Program-made: the position numbers and the translations under genes
Notes under the pieces: model-generated
Databases searched by the model: none
Told to the model about the DNA's origin: nothing
The model's input: only the letters and a program-made list of their open reading frames with translations
Part shown: one piece after another, positions 1-12,300 of the stretch
Numbering within the stretch: the stretch's first letter is position 1
Layout of the letters: every line of letters starts with the position of its first letter
Source of the DNA: Gammaproteobacteria bacterium
GTDB taxonomy: Bacteria > Pseudomonadota > Gammaproteobacteria > Eutrophobiales > Eutrophobiaceae
Assembly: GCA_947480335.1 (NCBI GenBank)
Contig: CANKCB010000014.1
Span: 1-50,293 of the forward strand
Direction: 5' to 3'
DNA: 50,293 nucleotides

Positions 1-443
<443 letters not shown>

Positions 444-572
444 AGTACTACGCTGCTTAAGGCAGCTAATCTTGGCTCAATGTTCGCATTGACGATTTTC
501 TGTGTTTGCTAGCATCGATTGTTTTTTGGTGAAACAAACTATCGACGTAAGCGCCCACACAATTTTCTTGAT

Positions 573-589
573 CTGATTTTTAAAGAACG
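573..589 (-). promoter_or_regulatory. rRNA leader boxA antitermination element
   Basis: The minus strand reads CGTTCTTTAAAAATCAG, close to the rrn boxA consensus (TGCTCTTTAACAA). It lies between the rrn promoter and the 16S 5' end, where Nus-factor antitermination signals normally sit. The short open frame across this leader is not a gene. Confidence 0.65.
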
Positions 590-621
590 AGTCAGAGGTA
601 CCCCCTGACTGAGAACGCGGA

Positions 622-649
622 ATTATACACGTAGAACAGGGTTGGTCAA
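622..649 (-). promoter_or_regulatory. rrn operon sigma-70 promoter
   Basis: The minus strand has a -35 TTGACC (649-644), a 16-nt spacer and a perfect -10 TATAAT (627-622), followed by a GC-containing discriminator (TCCGCG), as in stringently controlled rRNA promoters. It lies about 180 bp upstream of the 16S 5' end. The AT-rich sequence further upstream could act as an UP element. Confidence 0.8.
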
Positions 650-662
650 CTGTAATAGTCAT

Positions 663-1176
663 TTAATTCTGAAGTTTCTGCATGGTCACCCTGTAAGCCT
701 TATTTTTACTGGTTTTCAGCTTTAAAACAGTGTTTTATATTCAGGTAAATGCTGCATTTTTCTACTGATCAGAGCCTATTTGTCTGTCTGTTTATGTTAA
801 CCCTTGTAATGTTCTGCATCAGACCATTTGGCCAATACTTACCAAACACAACAATAATTAACTAATTCCTGTTAAATAATAGAGTAAACATAATCTTCTT
901 CAGAAAACTAGCAATCACACCAGCAATACTAAGGTTCAATCGCAGCTATCTGGAAGTTAAACAACACCTCCAATTCAACCTACTAACAGGAGAATAAATT
1001 AACACTGAATGAATCAAGTTTTTCTGCATTACAATAATAGTGAATCACATTATTAAACGCATCAGTGATAAAACGTGTTTCTCCGCTGAATTAAGTAACT
1101 ATAACTACTCCGGGACTGAAGAGTGTTGTATTGTTGGATTAATAGTAATGTTACTTATTCATCCTGGGAGGGAAAA
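663..1176. other. Intergenic region without recognised gene
   Basis: This is about 510 bp of AT-rich sequence between the divergent rrn promoter and the acetate permease operon. I see no convincing ORF, tRNA or strong hairpin. It should contain the rightward promoter for the DUF485-actP pair, but I could not pick out a convincing -35/-10 pair. Confidence 0.5.
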
Positions 1177-1527
1177 ATGAGTCGACGTCATTTTGATCAT
1201 ATTCGCAACAACATAAAATTTGATGATCTGGTAAAACAACGTTCCAGATTAAGCTGGACTCTCGCTGCACTCATCTTGCTTGTCTATTACAGTTTTATTC
1301 TCGTTATAGCCTTCGCACCTGGCTTGCTCGGTGTACCCATCAGTGCTACATCAACAGCAACCTGGGGAATAGTGATAGGCCTTGTTATTATTCTCTTCAC
1401 ATTCATCATCACCGGTATTTATGTTTATCGAGCCAACACTATATTTGATCTACTGTTGCGTGATGTAATCAATGCTTCTGAAACGCATGTGAATGATCTT
1501 GATGCCAACGGGAGTAACAAAAAATGA
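1177..1527 (+). CDS. DUF485 family small membrane protein
   Basis: A 116-residue protein with two predicted membrane segments (about residues 27-47 and 62-84) and charged ends. This is the architecture of DUF485 proteins (E. coli YjcH), which are nearly always encoded just before the acetate permease actP. The ATG at 1177 is preferred over the upstream ATG at 1123 because GGGAGG lies a few bases before it and because it begins with the family-like N-terminus MSRRHFDHI. The stop overlaps the actP start (ATGA), which suggests translational coupling. The family's role is unknown; it may be an accessory to the permease. Confidence 0.85.
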   Translation: MSRRHFDHIRNNIKFDDLVKQRSRLSWTLAALILLVYYSFILVIAFAPGLLGVPISATSTATWGIVIGLVIILFTFIITGIYVYRANTIFDLLLRDVINASETHVNDLDANGSNKK

Positions 1528-3101
1528 ATTCTGCATTAAACGTAACTGCGGTATTCATGTTTCTGATTTTTATATCTGCCACCATGGTAATTACTTGGTG
1601 GGCATCACGACGTACCCGTACAGCAAGTGAATATTATGCTGCAGGGAGCGGAATCACCGGCTTCCAGAATGGTCTGGCAATTGCAGGTGATTACATGTCC
1701 GCTGCATCATTTCTGGGAATATCGGCACTGGTCTATTCGTCGGGTTTCGATGGTCTCATTTATTCAATCGGATTTCTGGTTGGTTGGCCGGTTATCCTGT
1801 TCCTTTTGGCCGAACGATTACGCAATCTCGGCAAATATACGTTTGCTGACGTAGTATCTTATCGATTACAGCAGAGACCTATTCGACTGTTATCTGCTTG
1901 CGGTTCCCTTGCAGTAATTTTGTTATACCTGATTGCGCAAATGGTTGGTGCAGGCAAGTTGATACAGGTATTGTTTGGACTACCCTACAGTACAGCTGTC
2001 GTGTTAGTAGGAGTGCTGATGGTGATCTACGTGACGGTCGGCGGTATGCTGGCAACGACTTGGGTACAGATTATCAAGGCCTGTTTGTTACTGTTCGGTG
2101 CCACAATACTTGCGATTCTGGTCATGTCGAAGCTGAATTTCTCACTTGATCACATGTTTAGTGAAGCAGTCAGGGTTCATGCAAAAGGTATCGCCATCAT
2201 GTCACCTGGCACACTGGTGGCTGATCCGGTTTCCGCTATTTCATTAGGATTGGCGCTGATGTTCGGCACCGCCGGACTGCCACACATCCTTATGCGGTTC
2301 TTTACTGTCCCGGATGCCAAGCAGGCCAGACGTTCTGTATTCTATGCAACCGGGTTCATTGGTTACTTTTATATACTCACCTTTGTCATTGGCTTTGGCG
2401 CAATAGTGTTCATCTCCGGAAACCCTGAATTCAAGGATGCCGCCGGGGCGCTCATCGGTGGGAATAATATGGCTGCCATACATCTGGCAAAAGCGCTTGG
2501 TGGCAATCTGCTGCTTGGATTTATTTCTGCAGTCGCATTTGCTACCATCCTTGCTGTCGTCTCGGGACTGACACTCGCTGGCGCAGCTGCCGTATCTCAC
2601 GACTTATATGCACATTGCATAATGAGAGGCATGGCGAGGGAAGAAAATGAAATCAGGGTGTCAAAAATTGCAACGATTGGGCTGGGTATAGCTGCAATTG
2701 CACTTGGCATCCTGTTTGAACGTCAAAACATCGCATTTATGGTTGGTCTTGCATTTTCTATCGCTGCCAGTGCCAATTTCCCGGTACTAATTTTTTCAAT
2801 GTTCTGGGAAAAAACCAGTACCCGTGGAGCCATGGTTGGAGGCTGGATTGGACTTATATCTGCAGTGACCATGGTGATTATTGGACCTATAGTCTGGGTG
2901 GATATATTGGGAAATGCCAAACCCATCTTTCCGTATGAATATCCAGCTGTGTTTTCCATGACAGCGGGCATGATAGGCGTATATGTATTTTCGATGCTGG
3001 ATAATAGTGACAATGCGAAAAAAGAGAGGGAGTCATTCAGTGACCAGTTCATCCGATCGATGACGGGGATTGGCACAGAAATGGTCAAACGTTATAAGTA
3101 A
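1524..3101 (+). CDS. actP: Cation/acetate symporter ActP (SSS family)
   Basis: A 525-residue polytopic protein of the sodium:solute symporter family, predicted to take up acetate or other short monocarboxylates. Visible family features are the N-terminal SEYYAAG stretch, [11 protein letters not shown], a mid-protein [13 protein letters not shown] and a dozen or so hydrophobic helices. Its length is slightly below the usual 550 residues. It follows the DUF485 gene with a 4-nt overlap, the classical yjcH-actP arrangement. No acs gene is adjacent here, so substrate specificity rests on family and context only. Confidence 0.87.
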   Translation: MNSALNVTAVFMFLIFISATMVITWWASRRTRTASEYYAAGSGITGFQNGLAIAGDYMSAASFLGISALVYSSGFDGLIYSIGFLVGWPVILFLLAERLRNLGKYTFADVVSYRLQQRPIRLLSACGSLAVILLYLIAQMVGAGKLIQVLFGLPYSTAVVLVGVLMVIYVTVGGMLATTWVQIIKACLLLFGATILAILVMSKLNFSLDHMFSEAVRVHAKGIAIMSPGTLVADPVSAISLGLALMFGTAGLPHILMRFFTVPDAKQARRSVFYATGFIGYFYILTFVIGFGAIVFISGNPEFKDAAGALIGGNNMAAIHLAKALGGNLLLGFISAVAFATILAVVSGLTLAGAAAVSHDLYAHCIMRGMAREENEIRVSKIATIGLGIAAIALGILFERQNIAFMVGLAFSIAASANFPVLIFSMFWEKTSTRGAMVGGWIGLISAVTMVIIGPIVWVDILGNAKPIFPYEYPAVFSMTAGMIGVYVFSMLDNSDNAKKERESFSDQFIRSMTGIGTEMVKRYK

Positions 3102-3115
3102 CTCGTAAGTTAATC

Positions 3116-4141
3116 TTAACGTTCCGGAGAGTTGTGGTAATTCGTCAGCACAATCTTGCCATGTTGACTGTAGTTCTCCAGAAGCTTATGTGCAATTACC
3201 GCTTCATCCAGCGGTAATACACGATCAATAACAGGTACTATCCTGTGTTCGGTAACATACGACAACATCGCCTGAAACTCTTCTGGCGATCCCATTGTGG
3301 TGCCTTGCAATCGAATTTGTTTAAAAAATAGTCTGGCCATTTCCAACCCCAACGGCGGATTGCGCAATGTAGCTCCATAAAAAACATAACGCCCTGCCGG
3401 CCTGAGTGATGCCAGTAACTGGTTTAAAGTTTCGCCACCTGCACTGTCTATGATAACATCAAACCCACCAACCTGTTTTGCCAGCTCCTTATAACAGTTT
3501 TGCTGATGGTAATTCACACCAGCGGTCACACCCGCATTAACTGCCTGCGCAATCTTTTGATCATTACCACTACTTATATATACATGCGCTCCACGACCGA
3601 GACACCACTGTATGGCAAACCCTGCTACGCCACCACCTGCACCTGTGATCAACACATGTTGTTCAGGCTTCACCTCTGCCTGGGTAATAACCGCACGCCA
3701 TGAGGTCAATCCGGCAACAGGAATCGCTGCTGCCTGTTGCCAACTCAGATGATCTGGTTTTGGTAGAACACAATCTGACGGGACACAAATAAATTCAGCA
3801 AACGTGCCCTGATCCGGCATGCCCAGAACCCGGAACTCCGGTCCATAAGCCAACTGGCTATTACCCCAGTTTCGGGCTGGATAGATAATAACGGGATTGC
3901 CCACCAGGGATGAATCTACATTTTCACCAGTTGCATCTATAACTCCAGCGCCATCCGAACCAGGTACGCACGGTAGCCGCATATCAGGATACAAGCCCAG
4001 AGTCATCCAGTAATCCCGACGGTTTAGTGCAGAGGCATACAACCTGACGCGCACTTCTCCTGCAGCGGGTTCGGGGTCTGGCACATTTTTAATAACCAGG
4101 CTGCCAGGACCATTGGTTGACTCAAGTACTACCGCTTTCAT
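3116..4141 (-). CDS. Zinc-independent alcohol dehydrogenase-like (quinone oxidoreductase-like) protein
   Basis: A 341-residue medium-chain dehydrogenase/reductase. The GroES-like N-terminal domain is followed by a Rossmann domain with the nucleotide-binding motif ITGAGGGVAGFA near residue 165. The catalytic zinc cysteine of true alcohol dehydrogenases is replaced (ALNRRDYWM), and the structural four-cysteine lobe is missing. This points to the NADPH:quinone oxidoreductase or enoyl-reductase branch. The substrate is unknown. It converges on actP with a gap of only 14 bp, so the two transcripts may overlap. Confidence 0.8.
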   Translation of the reverse strand: MKAVVLESTNGPGSLVIKNVPDPEPAAGEVRVRLYASALNRRDYWMTLGLYPDMRLPCVPGSDGAGVIDATGENVDSSLVGNPVIIYPARNWGNSQLAYGPEFRVLGMPDQGTFAEFICVPSDCVLPKPDHLSWQQAAAIPVAGLTSWRAVITQAEVKPEQHVLITGAGGGVAGFAIQWCLGRGAHVYISSGNDQKIAQAVNAGVTAGVNYHQQNCYKELAKQVGGFDVIIDSAGGETLNQLLASLRPAGRYVFYGATLRNPPLGLEMARLFFKQIRLQGTTMGSPEEFQAMLSYVTEHRIVPVIDRVLPLDEAVIAHKLLENYSQHGKIVLTNYHNSPER

Positions 4142-4216
4142 CTATTGATACACCGACATTGTGTTATTGCCAAAACTCGTAGAGTGAAATATTTCAAATA
4201 AACTCCAACTATTAAT

Positions 4217-4765
4217 TTATTTTTTTAATTTGCTGATTTTTGATCCTTCCAGCGTCAGGTTATACATCAGGCCTTTATTGCTGATAACAAAACCCACGAC
4301 AGGATCATTTATATTGACTGAATTAATGTCCTTGCCAGAACCAAACTCTACCAGTGCCACAGACCCGTCAACCCCCACTTCCCAACCATCACTTTTACGG
4401 AATTTTTCCAGCGCTTCTGCGTCCAGAAAAACCATTATCACCGTTTTCATCTGAGCGCCCAGTTGAAAGCCTATGGATGCAGAGGCTGTACTGTAATAGT
4501 CAACGGTACTGCCGTTTATCGTGAGCGAACCTTCACCATATTCACCACCAATTCCGATCCCAGCCTTGATCACTTCCGGAAAGATCAACACACCTTTGGC
4601 CTTTTTCAAAAACTGTTCTGCCCCGGTTACTTCCTTGTTAAATGTTTGCAATGCGGCATCTACCTTGATATCAATTTCCTGCTTCGATGCAGCCTGAGCC
4701 ACCTGCAGATCAAGTAGTAATACGATACTCAAGATTATAAAATACAGATTGAATCTGGTTTTCAT
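4217..4765 (-). CDS. Secreted SYLF/Ysc84-domain protein
   Basis: A 182-residue protein starting at MKTRFNLYF. It has a signal peptide ending near VAQAA and then a SYLF (Ysc84 actin-binding) domain, recognisable from AKGVLIFPEVIKAGIGIGG and the SASIGFQLG stretch. In bacteria this family is annotated as lipid-binding and is presumed periplasmic or outer-membrane associated. Its physiological role is unclear. I chose the internal ATG at 4765 because the upstream extension would put 13 polar residues ahead of the signal peptide. Confidence 0.82.
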   Translation of the reverse strand: MKTRFNLYFIILSIVLLLDLQVAQAASKQEIDIKVDAALQTFNKEVTGAEQFLKKAKGVLIFPEVIKAGIGIGGEYGEGSLTINGSTVDYYSTASASIGFQLGAQMKTVIMVFLDAEALEKFRKSDGWEVGVDGSVALVEFGSGKDINSVNINDPVVGFVISNKGLMYNLTLEGSKISKLKK

Positions 4766-4843
4766 ATATTTCGCCTCGCTGAATGAATGTGTAACTGCTT
4801 GCATTGTATATCCACACTAACCATCTATGTCTGCAATATTATG

Positions 4844-5572
4844 CTAACCAAACCGCTTATTCAGCACTTGGCGTGCCTGATTGGCTTTTGCAGCAAAATA
4901 TTCGTTGCCTCCACGGTCAGGGTGAAGCTGTTGTATGATTTTTCGATATGCCAAGGTAATTTCTTCTTTTGAAGGTTCAGCTTTTAGCCCTAGTACTTGC
5001 AGGGCCTCCTCAACGGTCATGTCGCCCGCTGATACTCCTGTTGAATTATTATGTGTCGAGGAGCCGGAATTTGCACCAAATCTGGCAGAAATATAGCTTT
5101 CTAGCAGTCTGGCTGAGTCGGTATCATTTTTTCCGCACCAGTCCTGCAAGCGATCCAACTCTGATTTATTCATTGAATCGAGAGCCCTCCCCTGGAACTC
5201 ACCCGCCAACACATTACCGGAGAGTTTCCCTGTGGCATGATCCAGATTCATCCGGATGAACCTGGTCGAGACTGTAGCAGTACCAGAAGGTTGTGATGCA
5301 GAAGCATGTGCCCGGTAAAACTGGGTTATGACTGGCGCATAACGGGCGACTAATCCGATATTCTGTCGGACAAATGCCAGCACTCCTGCCAAAACGGCTC
5401 CCATCCAGTTCATATGGCCGGTAACGACCATCATCAAGAGAAATATAATTAGTGCACCTATGACGGAACGCTGTAACAGGCGTTTGCGCAACTTTGCTTC
5501 CGTTGTGTTTTTCCAATGCCACCAGAACACAATCCCTGCGAGCATGATTACGAAGAAGATTATGCGAGACAT
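4844..5572 (-). CDS. Membrane-anchored J-domain protein
   Basis: A 242-residue protein with two hydrophobic segments near the N-terminus (about residues 2-18 and 35-70), a middle region, and a J domain in the last 60 residues that contains the HPD tripeptide (QQLHPDRGG). The C-terminal J domain behind a membrane anchor resembles bacterial Pam18/Tim14-like proteins rather than DnaJ itself: there are no Gly/Phe or zinc-finger regions. It probably recruits DnaK to the membrane. It is tandem with the SYLF gene, but the client is unknown. Confidence 0.8.
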   Translation of the reverse strand: MSRIIFFVIMLAGIVFWWHWKNTTEAKLRKRLLQRSVIGALIIFLLMMVVTGHMNWMGAVLAGVLAFVRQNIGLVARYAPVITQFYRAHASASQPSGTATVSTRFIRMNLDHATGKLSGNVLAGEFQGRALDSMNKSELDRLQDWCGKNDTDSARLLESYISARFGANSGSSTHNNSTGVSAGDMTVEEALQVLGLKAEPSKEEITLAYRKIIQQLHPDRGGNEYFAAKANQARQVLNKRFG

Positions 5573-5612
5573 CAGCTAATTATTAGTCGGTTCAGATTGT
5601 GTAAATGTGTTC

Positions 5613-5626
5613 TGCCGCTAGCGGCA
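5613..5626. repeat. Perfect 14-bp palindrome
   Basis: TGCCGCTAGCGGCA is a perfect palindrome with no loop, in the gap between the J-protein gene and glmU. With no loop it looks more like a protein-binding site than a transcriptional hairpin. About 35 bp further on is a second inverted repeat, TCTGATA-GA-TATCAGA (5662-5677). No function can be assigned. Confidence 0.4.
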
Positions 5627-5832
5627 AATACAAAAAGCGCCAAAAGACCAGCAGTTTTATCTCTGATAGATATCAGACGGGATGGCAGAAATATAATTGG
5701 TCCGGCCTGATGAATTCGTAATATTATTTTCATATTCCTGACCGTATGGACGGATCCGGTAACACACTGATCAATCCTGGTTTAATCAATACAGCCAGCT
5801 TATCAGTATCAACTTGCTGGAATATTTGGTAA

Positions 5833-7200
5833 TTATGATTTCTTTTTTCCAGGCCGCTTCCAGTTCTTGATAGTTTTATGCTCAAGCTTGTTAATAGTTA
5901 ACGAGTCAGCAAGCACATCCTTTGTCACGGTTGTACCGGCACCGATAGTCGCGCCATTCCCGATTGAAACAGGTGCAATTAGTTGGGTGTCTGAACCGAT
6001 AAATACATTGTCTCCTACAACTGTTTTGTGCTTGTTCTCACCGTCATAATTACAGGTGATAGTTCCGGCACCAACATTCACGTTTTTTCCTATTTCACTA
6101 TCGCCGATATAACTAAGATGGTTTACTTTTGAACCCGATCCAATCTCGGACTTCTTGATCTCAACAAAATTGCCAATATGTACATTGTCTGCAAGACGGG
6201 TGTCCGGGCGTATTCGTGCAAATGGTCCAATTTTGCAGCCGGCACCTATTACGGCATTTTCGATAATACAATTAGGCAAGATCACCGCACCATCACCAAT
6301 GTCAGCATTATTAATATAACAATTCTGGCCAATCATCACATTATTTCCAATGCTGACACTGCCTTCTATTACAACATTGATATCAATGCGTACATCCCGG
6401 CCAGCTTCAAGATCACCACGCAAATCAAATCGCGAGGGATCCATCAACGTCACACCATGTCGCATTAAATGTTGCGCCTGTATCAGTTGATAGTACCGCT
6501 CAATCTCTGCCAATTGTGCACGATTGTTAATACCATGTATTTCAGTAATTGACTCGGGCAAGATAGTGTTTACACGGATATTATCTGCGACAGCCATTTC
6601 CACAATATCTGTCAGATAGTATTCACTCTGGGCATTACTGTTTTTCAGTTCACTTAACCAACGCTTCAACAATCTCGCCTGCACCACCATCATGCCGGTG
6701 TTGATTTCGTTAATTTCTTTCTGCGCAGGCGTGGCATCCTTTTCCTCGACAATAGCTGTTACATTGCCACTTGGGTCACGGAGTATCCGGCCATAGCCGG
6801 TTGGTTCGTCAAGATAAGCTGTCAACAAACTGAATCCATTCGATCCGGCGGCTTTTACCAACAGGTGTAGTGTCTCAAAGGTTATCAGGGGAATATCACC
6901 GTACAAAACCAGCACATTGTCCACATCCGGTACAGTAGGCATTGTCAACTTAACGGCATGTCCAGTCCCCAGCTGTTGCTTTTGTTCTATCCAGTCAGCC
7001 TGCAGATGGGCAAGTGTCTCTGGCACCATTTTCCCACCATAACCATACACTATCTGAATTTGACGATGATCCAAGCGTGAGGCTGCAACATAAACATGCT
7101 CAAGCAACGTTCGCCCAGCCAACTGATGCAAAACCTTGGGCAAAGCTGAATGCATTCGGGTGCCTTGCCCTGCAGCAAGGATGATAATACTCAGGCTCAT
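5833..7200 (-). CDS. glmU: Bifunctional UDP-GlcNAc pyrophosphorylase / glucosamine-1-phosphate acetyltransferase
   Basis: 455 residues, the normal GlmU length. The N-terminal uridylyltransferase domain begins ILAAGQGTRMHSALPKVLH, the nucleotide-binding signature. The C-terminal half is a left-handed beta helix of hexapeptide repeats, including HIGNFVEIKKSEIGSGSK and the acetyl-CoA-site region NYDGENKHKTVVGD. It makes UDP-GlcNAc for peptidoglycan and LPS in the cytoplasm. It lies downstream of atpC on the same strand, the usual atp-glmU order, with a 132-bp gap. Confidence 0.97.
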   Translation of the reverse strand: MSLSIIILAAGQGTRMHSALPKVLHQLAGRTLLEHVYVAASRLDHRQIQIVYGYGGKMVPETLAHLQADWIEQKQQLGTGHAVKLTMPTVPDVDNVLVLYGDIPLITFETLHLLVKAAGSNGFSLLTAYLDEPTGYGRILRDPSGNVTAIVEEKDATPAQKEINEINTGMMVVQARLLKRWLSELKNSNAQSEYYLTDIVEMAVADNIRVNTILPESITEIHGINNRAQLAEIERYYQLIQAQHLMRHGVTLMDPSRFDLRGDLEAGRDVRIDINVVIEGSVSIGNNVMIGQNCYINNADIGDGAVILPNCIIENAVIGAGCKIGPFARIRPDTRLADNVHIGNFVEIKKSEIGSGSKVNHLSYIGDSEIGKNVNVGAGTITCNYDGENKHKTVVGDNVFIGSDTQLIAPVSIGNGATIGAGTTVTKDVLADSLTINKLEHKTIKNWKRPGKKKS

Positions 7201-7332
7201 AATATAGATTCAGATCCAGGCCAGACCACGTGTCCGTTTATAGACACATAATAGACCGAGTCAGAGTGGGAAGCAAAACCGGCCAACTCTGGCCGGTATT
7301 GATAGATAATATGAATAATTTGGTGGGTTGTA

Positions 7333-7755
7333 TTAACGGCCTGAGCGTTTGCGCAAGCGCTGTATTGCCTGAAGCTGGGCAGCAAATTCTGCCGTTTGTG
7401 CCAGTGCAGTGGCGTAATCAACTTCAGCGCTGCGATCATGCAATTGTCTGTCCGCTTCTTCTTTTGCTTTCATTACAGCGGCTTCATCCAGATCTTCCGC
7501 ACGCACAGCCGTATCAGATAATACCGTTACTAACTTCGGTTGAACTTCCAGCATGCCACCAGATACATAAAAACCCTCTTCCTTACCATCAGCATGCTTT
7601 ACACGCACTTCACCCGGCGTAAGCCTGGTAATTAATGCTGCATGTCCTGGAGCTATTCCCATCTCGCCCATAATGGCCGGAGCAAATACCATCTCGGCAT
7701 CTCCGGAAAAGATTTCGCGCTCGGCACTGACGATATCAATATGTATGGTGGCCAT
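7333..7755 (-). CDS. atpC: ATP synthase F1 epsilon subunit
   Basis: 140 residues. The N-terminal beta-sandwich begins MATIHIDIVSAEREIFSG and contains the typical GHAALITRLTPGEVR. A C-terminal helical hairpin is rich in Ala, Glu and Arg. It is part of the central stalk and an intrinsic inhibitor of F1. It directly follows atpD (9-bp gap) as the last structural gene of the atp operon. Confidence 0.96.
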   Translation of the reverse strand: MATIHIDIVSAEREIFSGDAEMVFAPAIMGEMGIAPGHAALITRLTPGEVRVKHADGKEEGFYVSGGMLEVQPKLVTVLSDTAVRAEDLDEAAVMKAKEEADRQLHDRSAEVDYATALAQTAEFAAQLQAIQRLRKRSGR

Positions 7756-7764
7756 ATGTATTTC

Positions 7765-9234
<1,470 letters not shown>

Positions 9235-10098
9235 CTAGACTGCTGCCGCGCCGCTCACAATTTCAGACAGCTCCTGGGTAATAGCTGCCTGACGGGCCTT
9301 GTTGTAAATCAACTGCAACTCACCAATCAGCTCACCGGCATTGTCTGAGGCACTCTTCATCGCTACCATGCGCGCGGCCTGTTCGCAGGCTATATTTTCA
9401 ATCACATCCTGATATACCAGCGATTCAATATATCGCTTCAGCAACTGATCGATAACTTCCTGCGCTTCCGGCTCATATATGTAGTCCCAATGGTACTTCA
9501 TATCTTCATCAGTGTCCGGTTGCACAGGCACCAACTGTTCGACCTTCGGTGACTGTGTCATCGAGTTTACAAAGTTATTAGATACTATATATACACAATC
9601 AACATCGCCTCTGGTATATGCGTCCAGCATCACCTTGACACTGCCTATCAATACCTCAAGCGAGGGTTCATCACCGATATGGGTCTTCTGCGCAACGATG
9701 TTCGCGCCCAATCGCGAAAAATACCCAACCGCCTTGTTACCGATGATACTCAAATCCATCTCGATCCCCTGCTCCGACCATTTTTTCATCCGACGCAGCA
9801 AATCACGAAACAGGTTTGAATTCAGGCCGCCACAGAGCCCACGATCCGAAGAAACAACAATCAGACCAATCCGTTTTATCTGCTCTCTTGGGAGCAGATA
9901 CGGGTGTTTGTATTCAGAATGGGCGAGACCTAGATGAGCGATTACTTTTCTGATCTTGTTTGCGTATGGACGTGCTGCTTGCATGCGCTCCTGTGCCTTG
10001 CGCATCTTGCTAGCCGCAACCATCTCCATAGCCTTCGTAATCTTCTGGGTGTTCTTGACACTCGCGATTTTTGAACGAATTTCCTTACCGACGGCCAT
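9235..10098 (-). CDS. atpG: ATP synthase F1 gamma subunit
   Basis: 287 residues. The N-terminus ([26 protein letters not shown]) and the C-terminal [20 protein letters not shown]-type helix (here [15 protein letters not shown]) are hallmarks of the rotating central-stalk subunit. It lies between atpA and atpD and has the normal length. Confidence 0.97.
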   Translation of the reverse strand: MAVGKEIRSKIASVKNTQKITKAMEMVAASKMRKAQERMQAARPYANKIRKVIAHLGLAHSEYKHPYLLPREQIKRIGLIVVSSDRGLCGGLNSNLFRDLLRRMKKWSEQGIEMDLSIIGNKAVGYFSRLGANIVAQKTHIGDEPSLEVLIGSVKVMLDAYTRGDVDCVYIVSNNFVNSMTQSPKVEQLVPVQPDTDEDMKYHWDYIYEPEAQEVIDQLLKRYIESLVYQDVIENIACEQAARMVAMKSASDNAGELIGELQLIYNKARQAAITQELSEIVSGAAAV

Positions 10099-10160
10099 TT
10101 ATGCAGACCTCGGAGCTCGAGAATAGGAAATCGAAAGTTTTAGTGTCACTTTTATCATCC

Positions 10161-11702
10161 TTACCAGGTGTGGTTCTTCTTGAACTCGGCAATACCTGAT
10201 TTCAGGCCAGACTCAATCTCGTCACTGTAGTCGCCAGTCTGGTTGATCCTGGTCATCAGATCTTTCTTGCTGCTGTTCATAAAACTATGCAAGGCGTCTT
10301 CAAATGCACCAATCTTGTCCAATGCTATATCGTCGACAAAGCCTTTATCAACTGCATACAACGTGACTGCTGTTTCCGCCACACTCAATGGAGAATACTG
10401 TTTCTGTTTCATCAACTCCATAACGCGTTGACCACGCTCAAGCTGCTTGCGTGTTGATGCATCCAGATCAGAGGCAAACTGTGAGAAAGCTGCCAGCTCG
10501 CGATATTGGGCCAACGCAAGACGGACACCTCCACCGAGTTTTTTGACGATCTTCGTTTGTGCAGCACCACCGACACGCGACACAGAAAGACCGGCATTGA
10601 TAGCAGGTCTGAAACCGGAGTTGAACAGGTTGGTCTCAAGGTAAATCTGTCCGTCTGTAATCGAAATCACGTTGGTCGGTACGAATGCAGATACGTCACC
10701 GGCCTGGGTTTCGATAATCGGAAGTGCGGTCAATGACCCTGTCTTACCCTTGACCTTGCCACCGGTCATTTTTTCCACATAATCGGCATTTACACGAGCG
10801 GCGCGCTCAAGCAGGCGAGAATGCAGATAGAATACGTCACCTGGATACGCTTCGCGACCGGGAGGACGTTTTAGCAATAATGATATCTGACGATAGGCCC
10901 AGGCCTGCTTGGTCAAATCATCGTAAATAATCAGCGCATCTTCACCACGGTCTCTGAAATATTCGCCCATTGCACAACCAGAATACGGCGCAATGTACTG
11001 CATCGCAGCCGAGTCAGACGCTGTAGCGGCGACAATAATTGTATGCTCCATGGCACCATGCTCTTCCAGCTTGCGGATAACCACATTGATAGAAGAAGCC
11101 TTCTGACCAATAGCCACATAAATACACTTAATTCCGGTACCTTTCTGGTTGATGATCGTATCGATCGCCACCGCTGTCTTACCGGTCTGACGGTCTCCGA
11201 TAATCAACTCGCGCTGACCACGACCAACAGGAACCATCGCATCTATCGATTTGAGTCCGGACTGTACCGGCTGTGATACGGACTGACGCTGGATAACACC
11301 AGGGGCAATCTTTTCAATGGGAGAAGATTCGCTGGTCTTGATTTCGCCCTTGCCATCAATCGGGTTACCCAATGAATCAACTACTCGACCCAGCAGCGCT
11401 TCGCCGACAGGCACTTCAAGAATACGCTTGGTACATTTAACTGTGTCACCTTCTGAAAGGTGCAGATAGCTACCCAGAATAACGGCGCCGACAGAGTCGC
11501 GCTCCAGATTCATGGCCAACCCGTAGGTGTTACCCGGAAACTCCAGCATTTCACCCTGCATTGCATCGCTCAGACCATGTATTCTGGCGATACCATCAGA
11601 CAGACTGACGATGGTTCCCTCGGTCCGTGCCTCGGCATCCAGATTGAAGTCCTTGATTTTCTTTTTTATCAGTTCACTGATTTCTGTTGCGCTGATAGAC
11701 AT
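10161..11702 (-). CDS. atpA: ATP synthase F1 alpha subunit
   Basis: 513 residues, the same as E. coli AtpA. It has the non-catalytic nucleotide-binding P-loop GDRQTGKTA near residue 170, an N-terminal helix typical of alpha ([16 protein letters not shown]), and the family motif [17 protein letters not shown]. It is complete and sits in normal operon order after atpH. Confidence 0.98.
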   Translation of the reverse strand: MSISATEISELIKKKIKDFNLDAEARTEGTIVSLSDGIARIHGLSDAMQGEMLEFPGNTYGLAMNLERDSVGAVILGSYLHLSEGDTVKCTKRILEVPVGEALLGRVVDSLGNPIDGKGEIKTSESSPIEKIAPGVIQRQSVSQPVQSGLKSIDAMVPVGRGQRELIIGDRQTGKTAVAIDTIINQKGTGIKCIYVAIGQKASSINVVIRKLEEHGAMEHTIIVAATASDSAAMQYIAPYSGCAMGEYFRDRGEDALIIYDDLTKQAWAYRQISLLLKRPPGREAYPGDVFYLHSRLLERAARVNADYVEKMTGGKVKGKTGSLTALPIIETQAGDVSAFVPTNVISITDGQIYLETNLFNSGFRPAINAGLSVSRVGGAAQTKIVKKLGGGVRLALAQYRELAAFSQFASDLDASTRKQLERGQRVMELMKQKQYSPLSVAETAVTLYAVDKGFVDDIALDKIGAFEDALHSFMNSSKKDLMTRINQTGDYSDEIESGLKSGIAEFKKNHTW

Positions 11703-11744
11703 CGCTGTTCCTCTCTTGCGAACACAATTGTTAAATTTCTAAAA

Positions 11745-12281
11745 CTATCCGATTAAATCGTTACGTAATTTTGTCAACCGACCACGAATGGATGCATCAA
11801 TTACAGAGTCACCTGCGCGGATTATCAGTCCCCCAATCAGCGACTTGTCGACTACACTTGAAATATTGATTTTTTTACCCGTGCGCTTGCCCATTACATC
11901 CGCAATACGGCTAGTCTGTTCACTGTCCAGTTCATAGGCACTGACGACATTGATTTCAACGCGTCCTTCTGCCTGCGCCCTTTTTTCCTCAAACAAGGTA
12001 GAGATATGGCTGGCAATTCGCAAACGATTCGCCTTGATTAATACCCTGATAAAATTGGTCGTGGTATCTGAAAGTTTGGCACCGTAAACACTGCTAATCA
12101 GTTCCAGTAACTGTTTATGACTGACCTTGGGACTGTTGACGACATTCCGCATTTGCGGAGCATTGACTATACTTCCCAGCGTTTTCAACAGTGTTGACCA
12201 CTGCTCCATAGCACCTTCCTGCTGAGCCTGCTCAAACGCGGCCTTGGCATAAGGTCTGGCAATGGTTGTATTGGCAAGCAT
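11745..12281 (-). CDS. atpH: ATP synthase delta subunit
   Basis: 178 residues. It starts MLANTTIARPYAKAAFEQA, the conserved N-terminus of the OSCP/delta family, and ends with the family signature DKSLIGGLIIRAGDSVIDASIRGRL. It links F1 to the peripheral b stalk. It lies between atpF and atpA. Confidence 0.96.
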   Translation of the reverse strand: MLANTTIARPYAKAAFEQAQQEGAMEQWSTLLKTLGSIVNAPQMRNVVNSPKVSHKQLLELISSVYGAKLSDTTTNFIRVLIKANRLRIASHISTLFEEKRAQAEGRVEINVVSAYELDSEQTSRIADVMGKRTGKKINISSVVDKSLIGGLIIRAGDSVIDASIRGRLTKLRNDLIG

Positions 12282-12300
12282 CGGCTAGTAGTCCTGAGTA

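Noticed and set aside
477-662. Minus-strand open frame of 61 codons next to the 16S gene
   Set aside because: It covers the rrn leader, boxA and promoter; it has no protein-like features.
7230-7622. Plus-strand open frame of 130 codons
   Set aside because: It is antisense to atpC and the atpC-glmU gap; the minus-strand genes there are certain.
9512-9937. Plus-strand open frame of 141 codons
   Set aside because: Antisense shadow of atpG.
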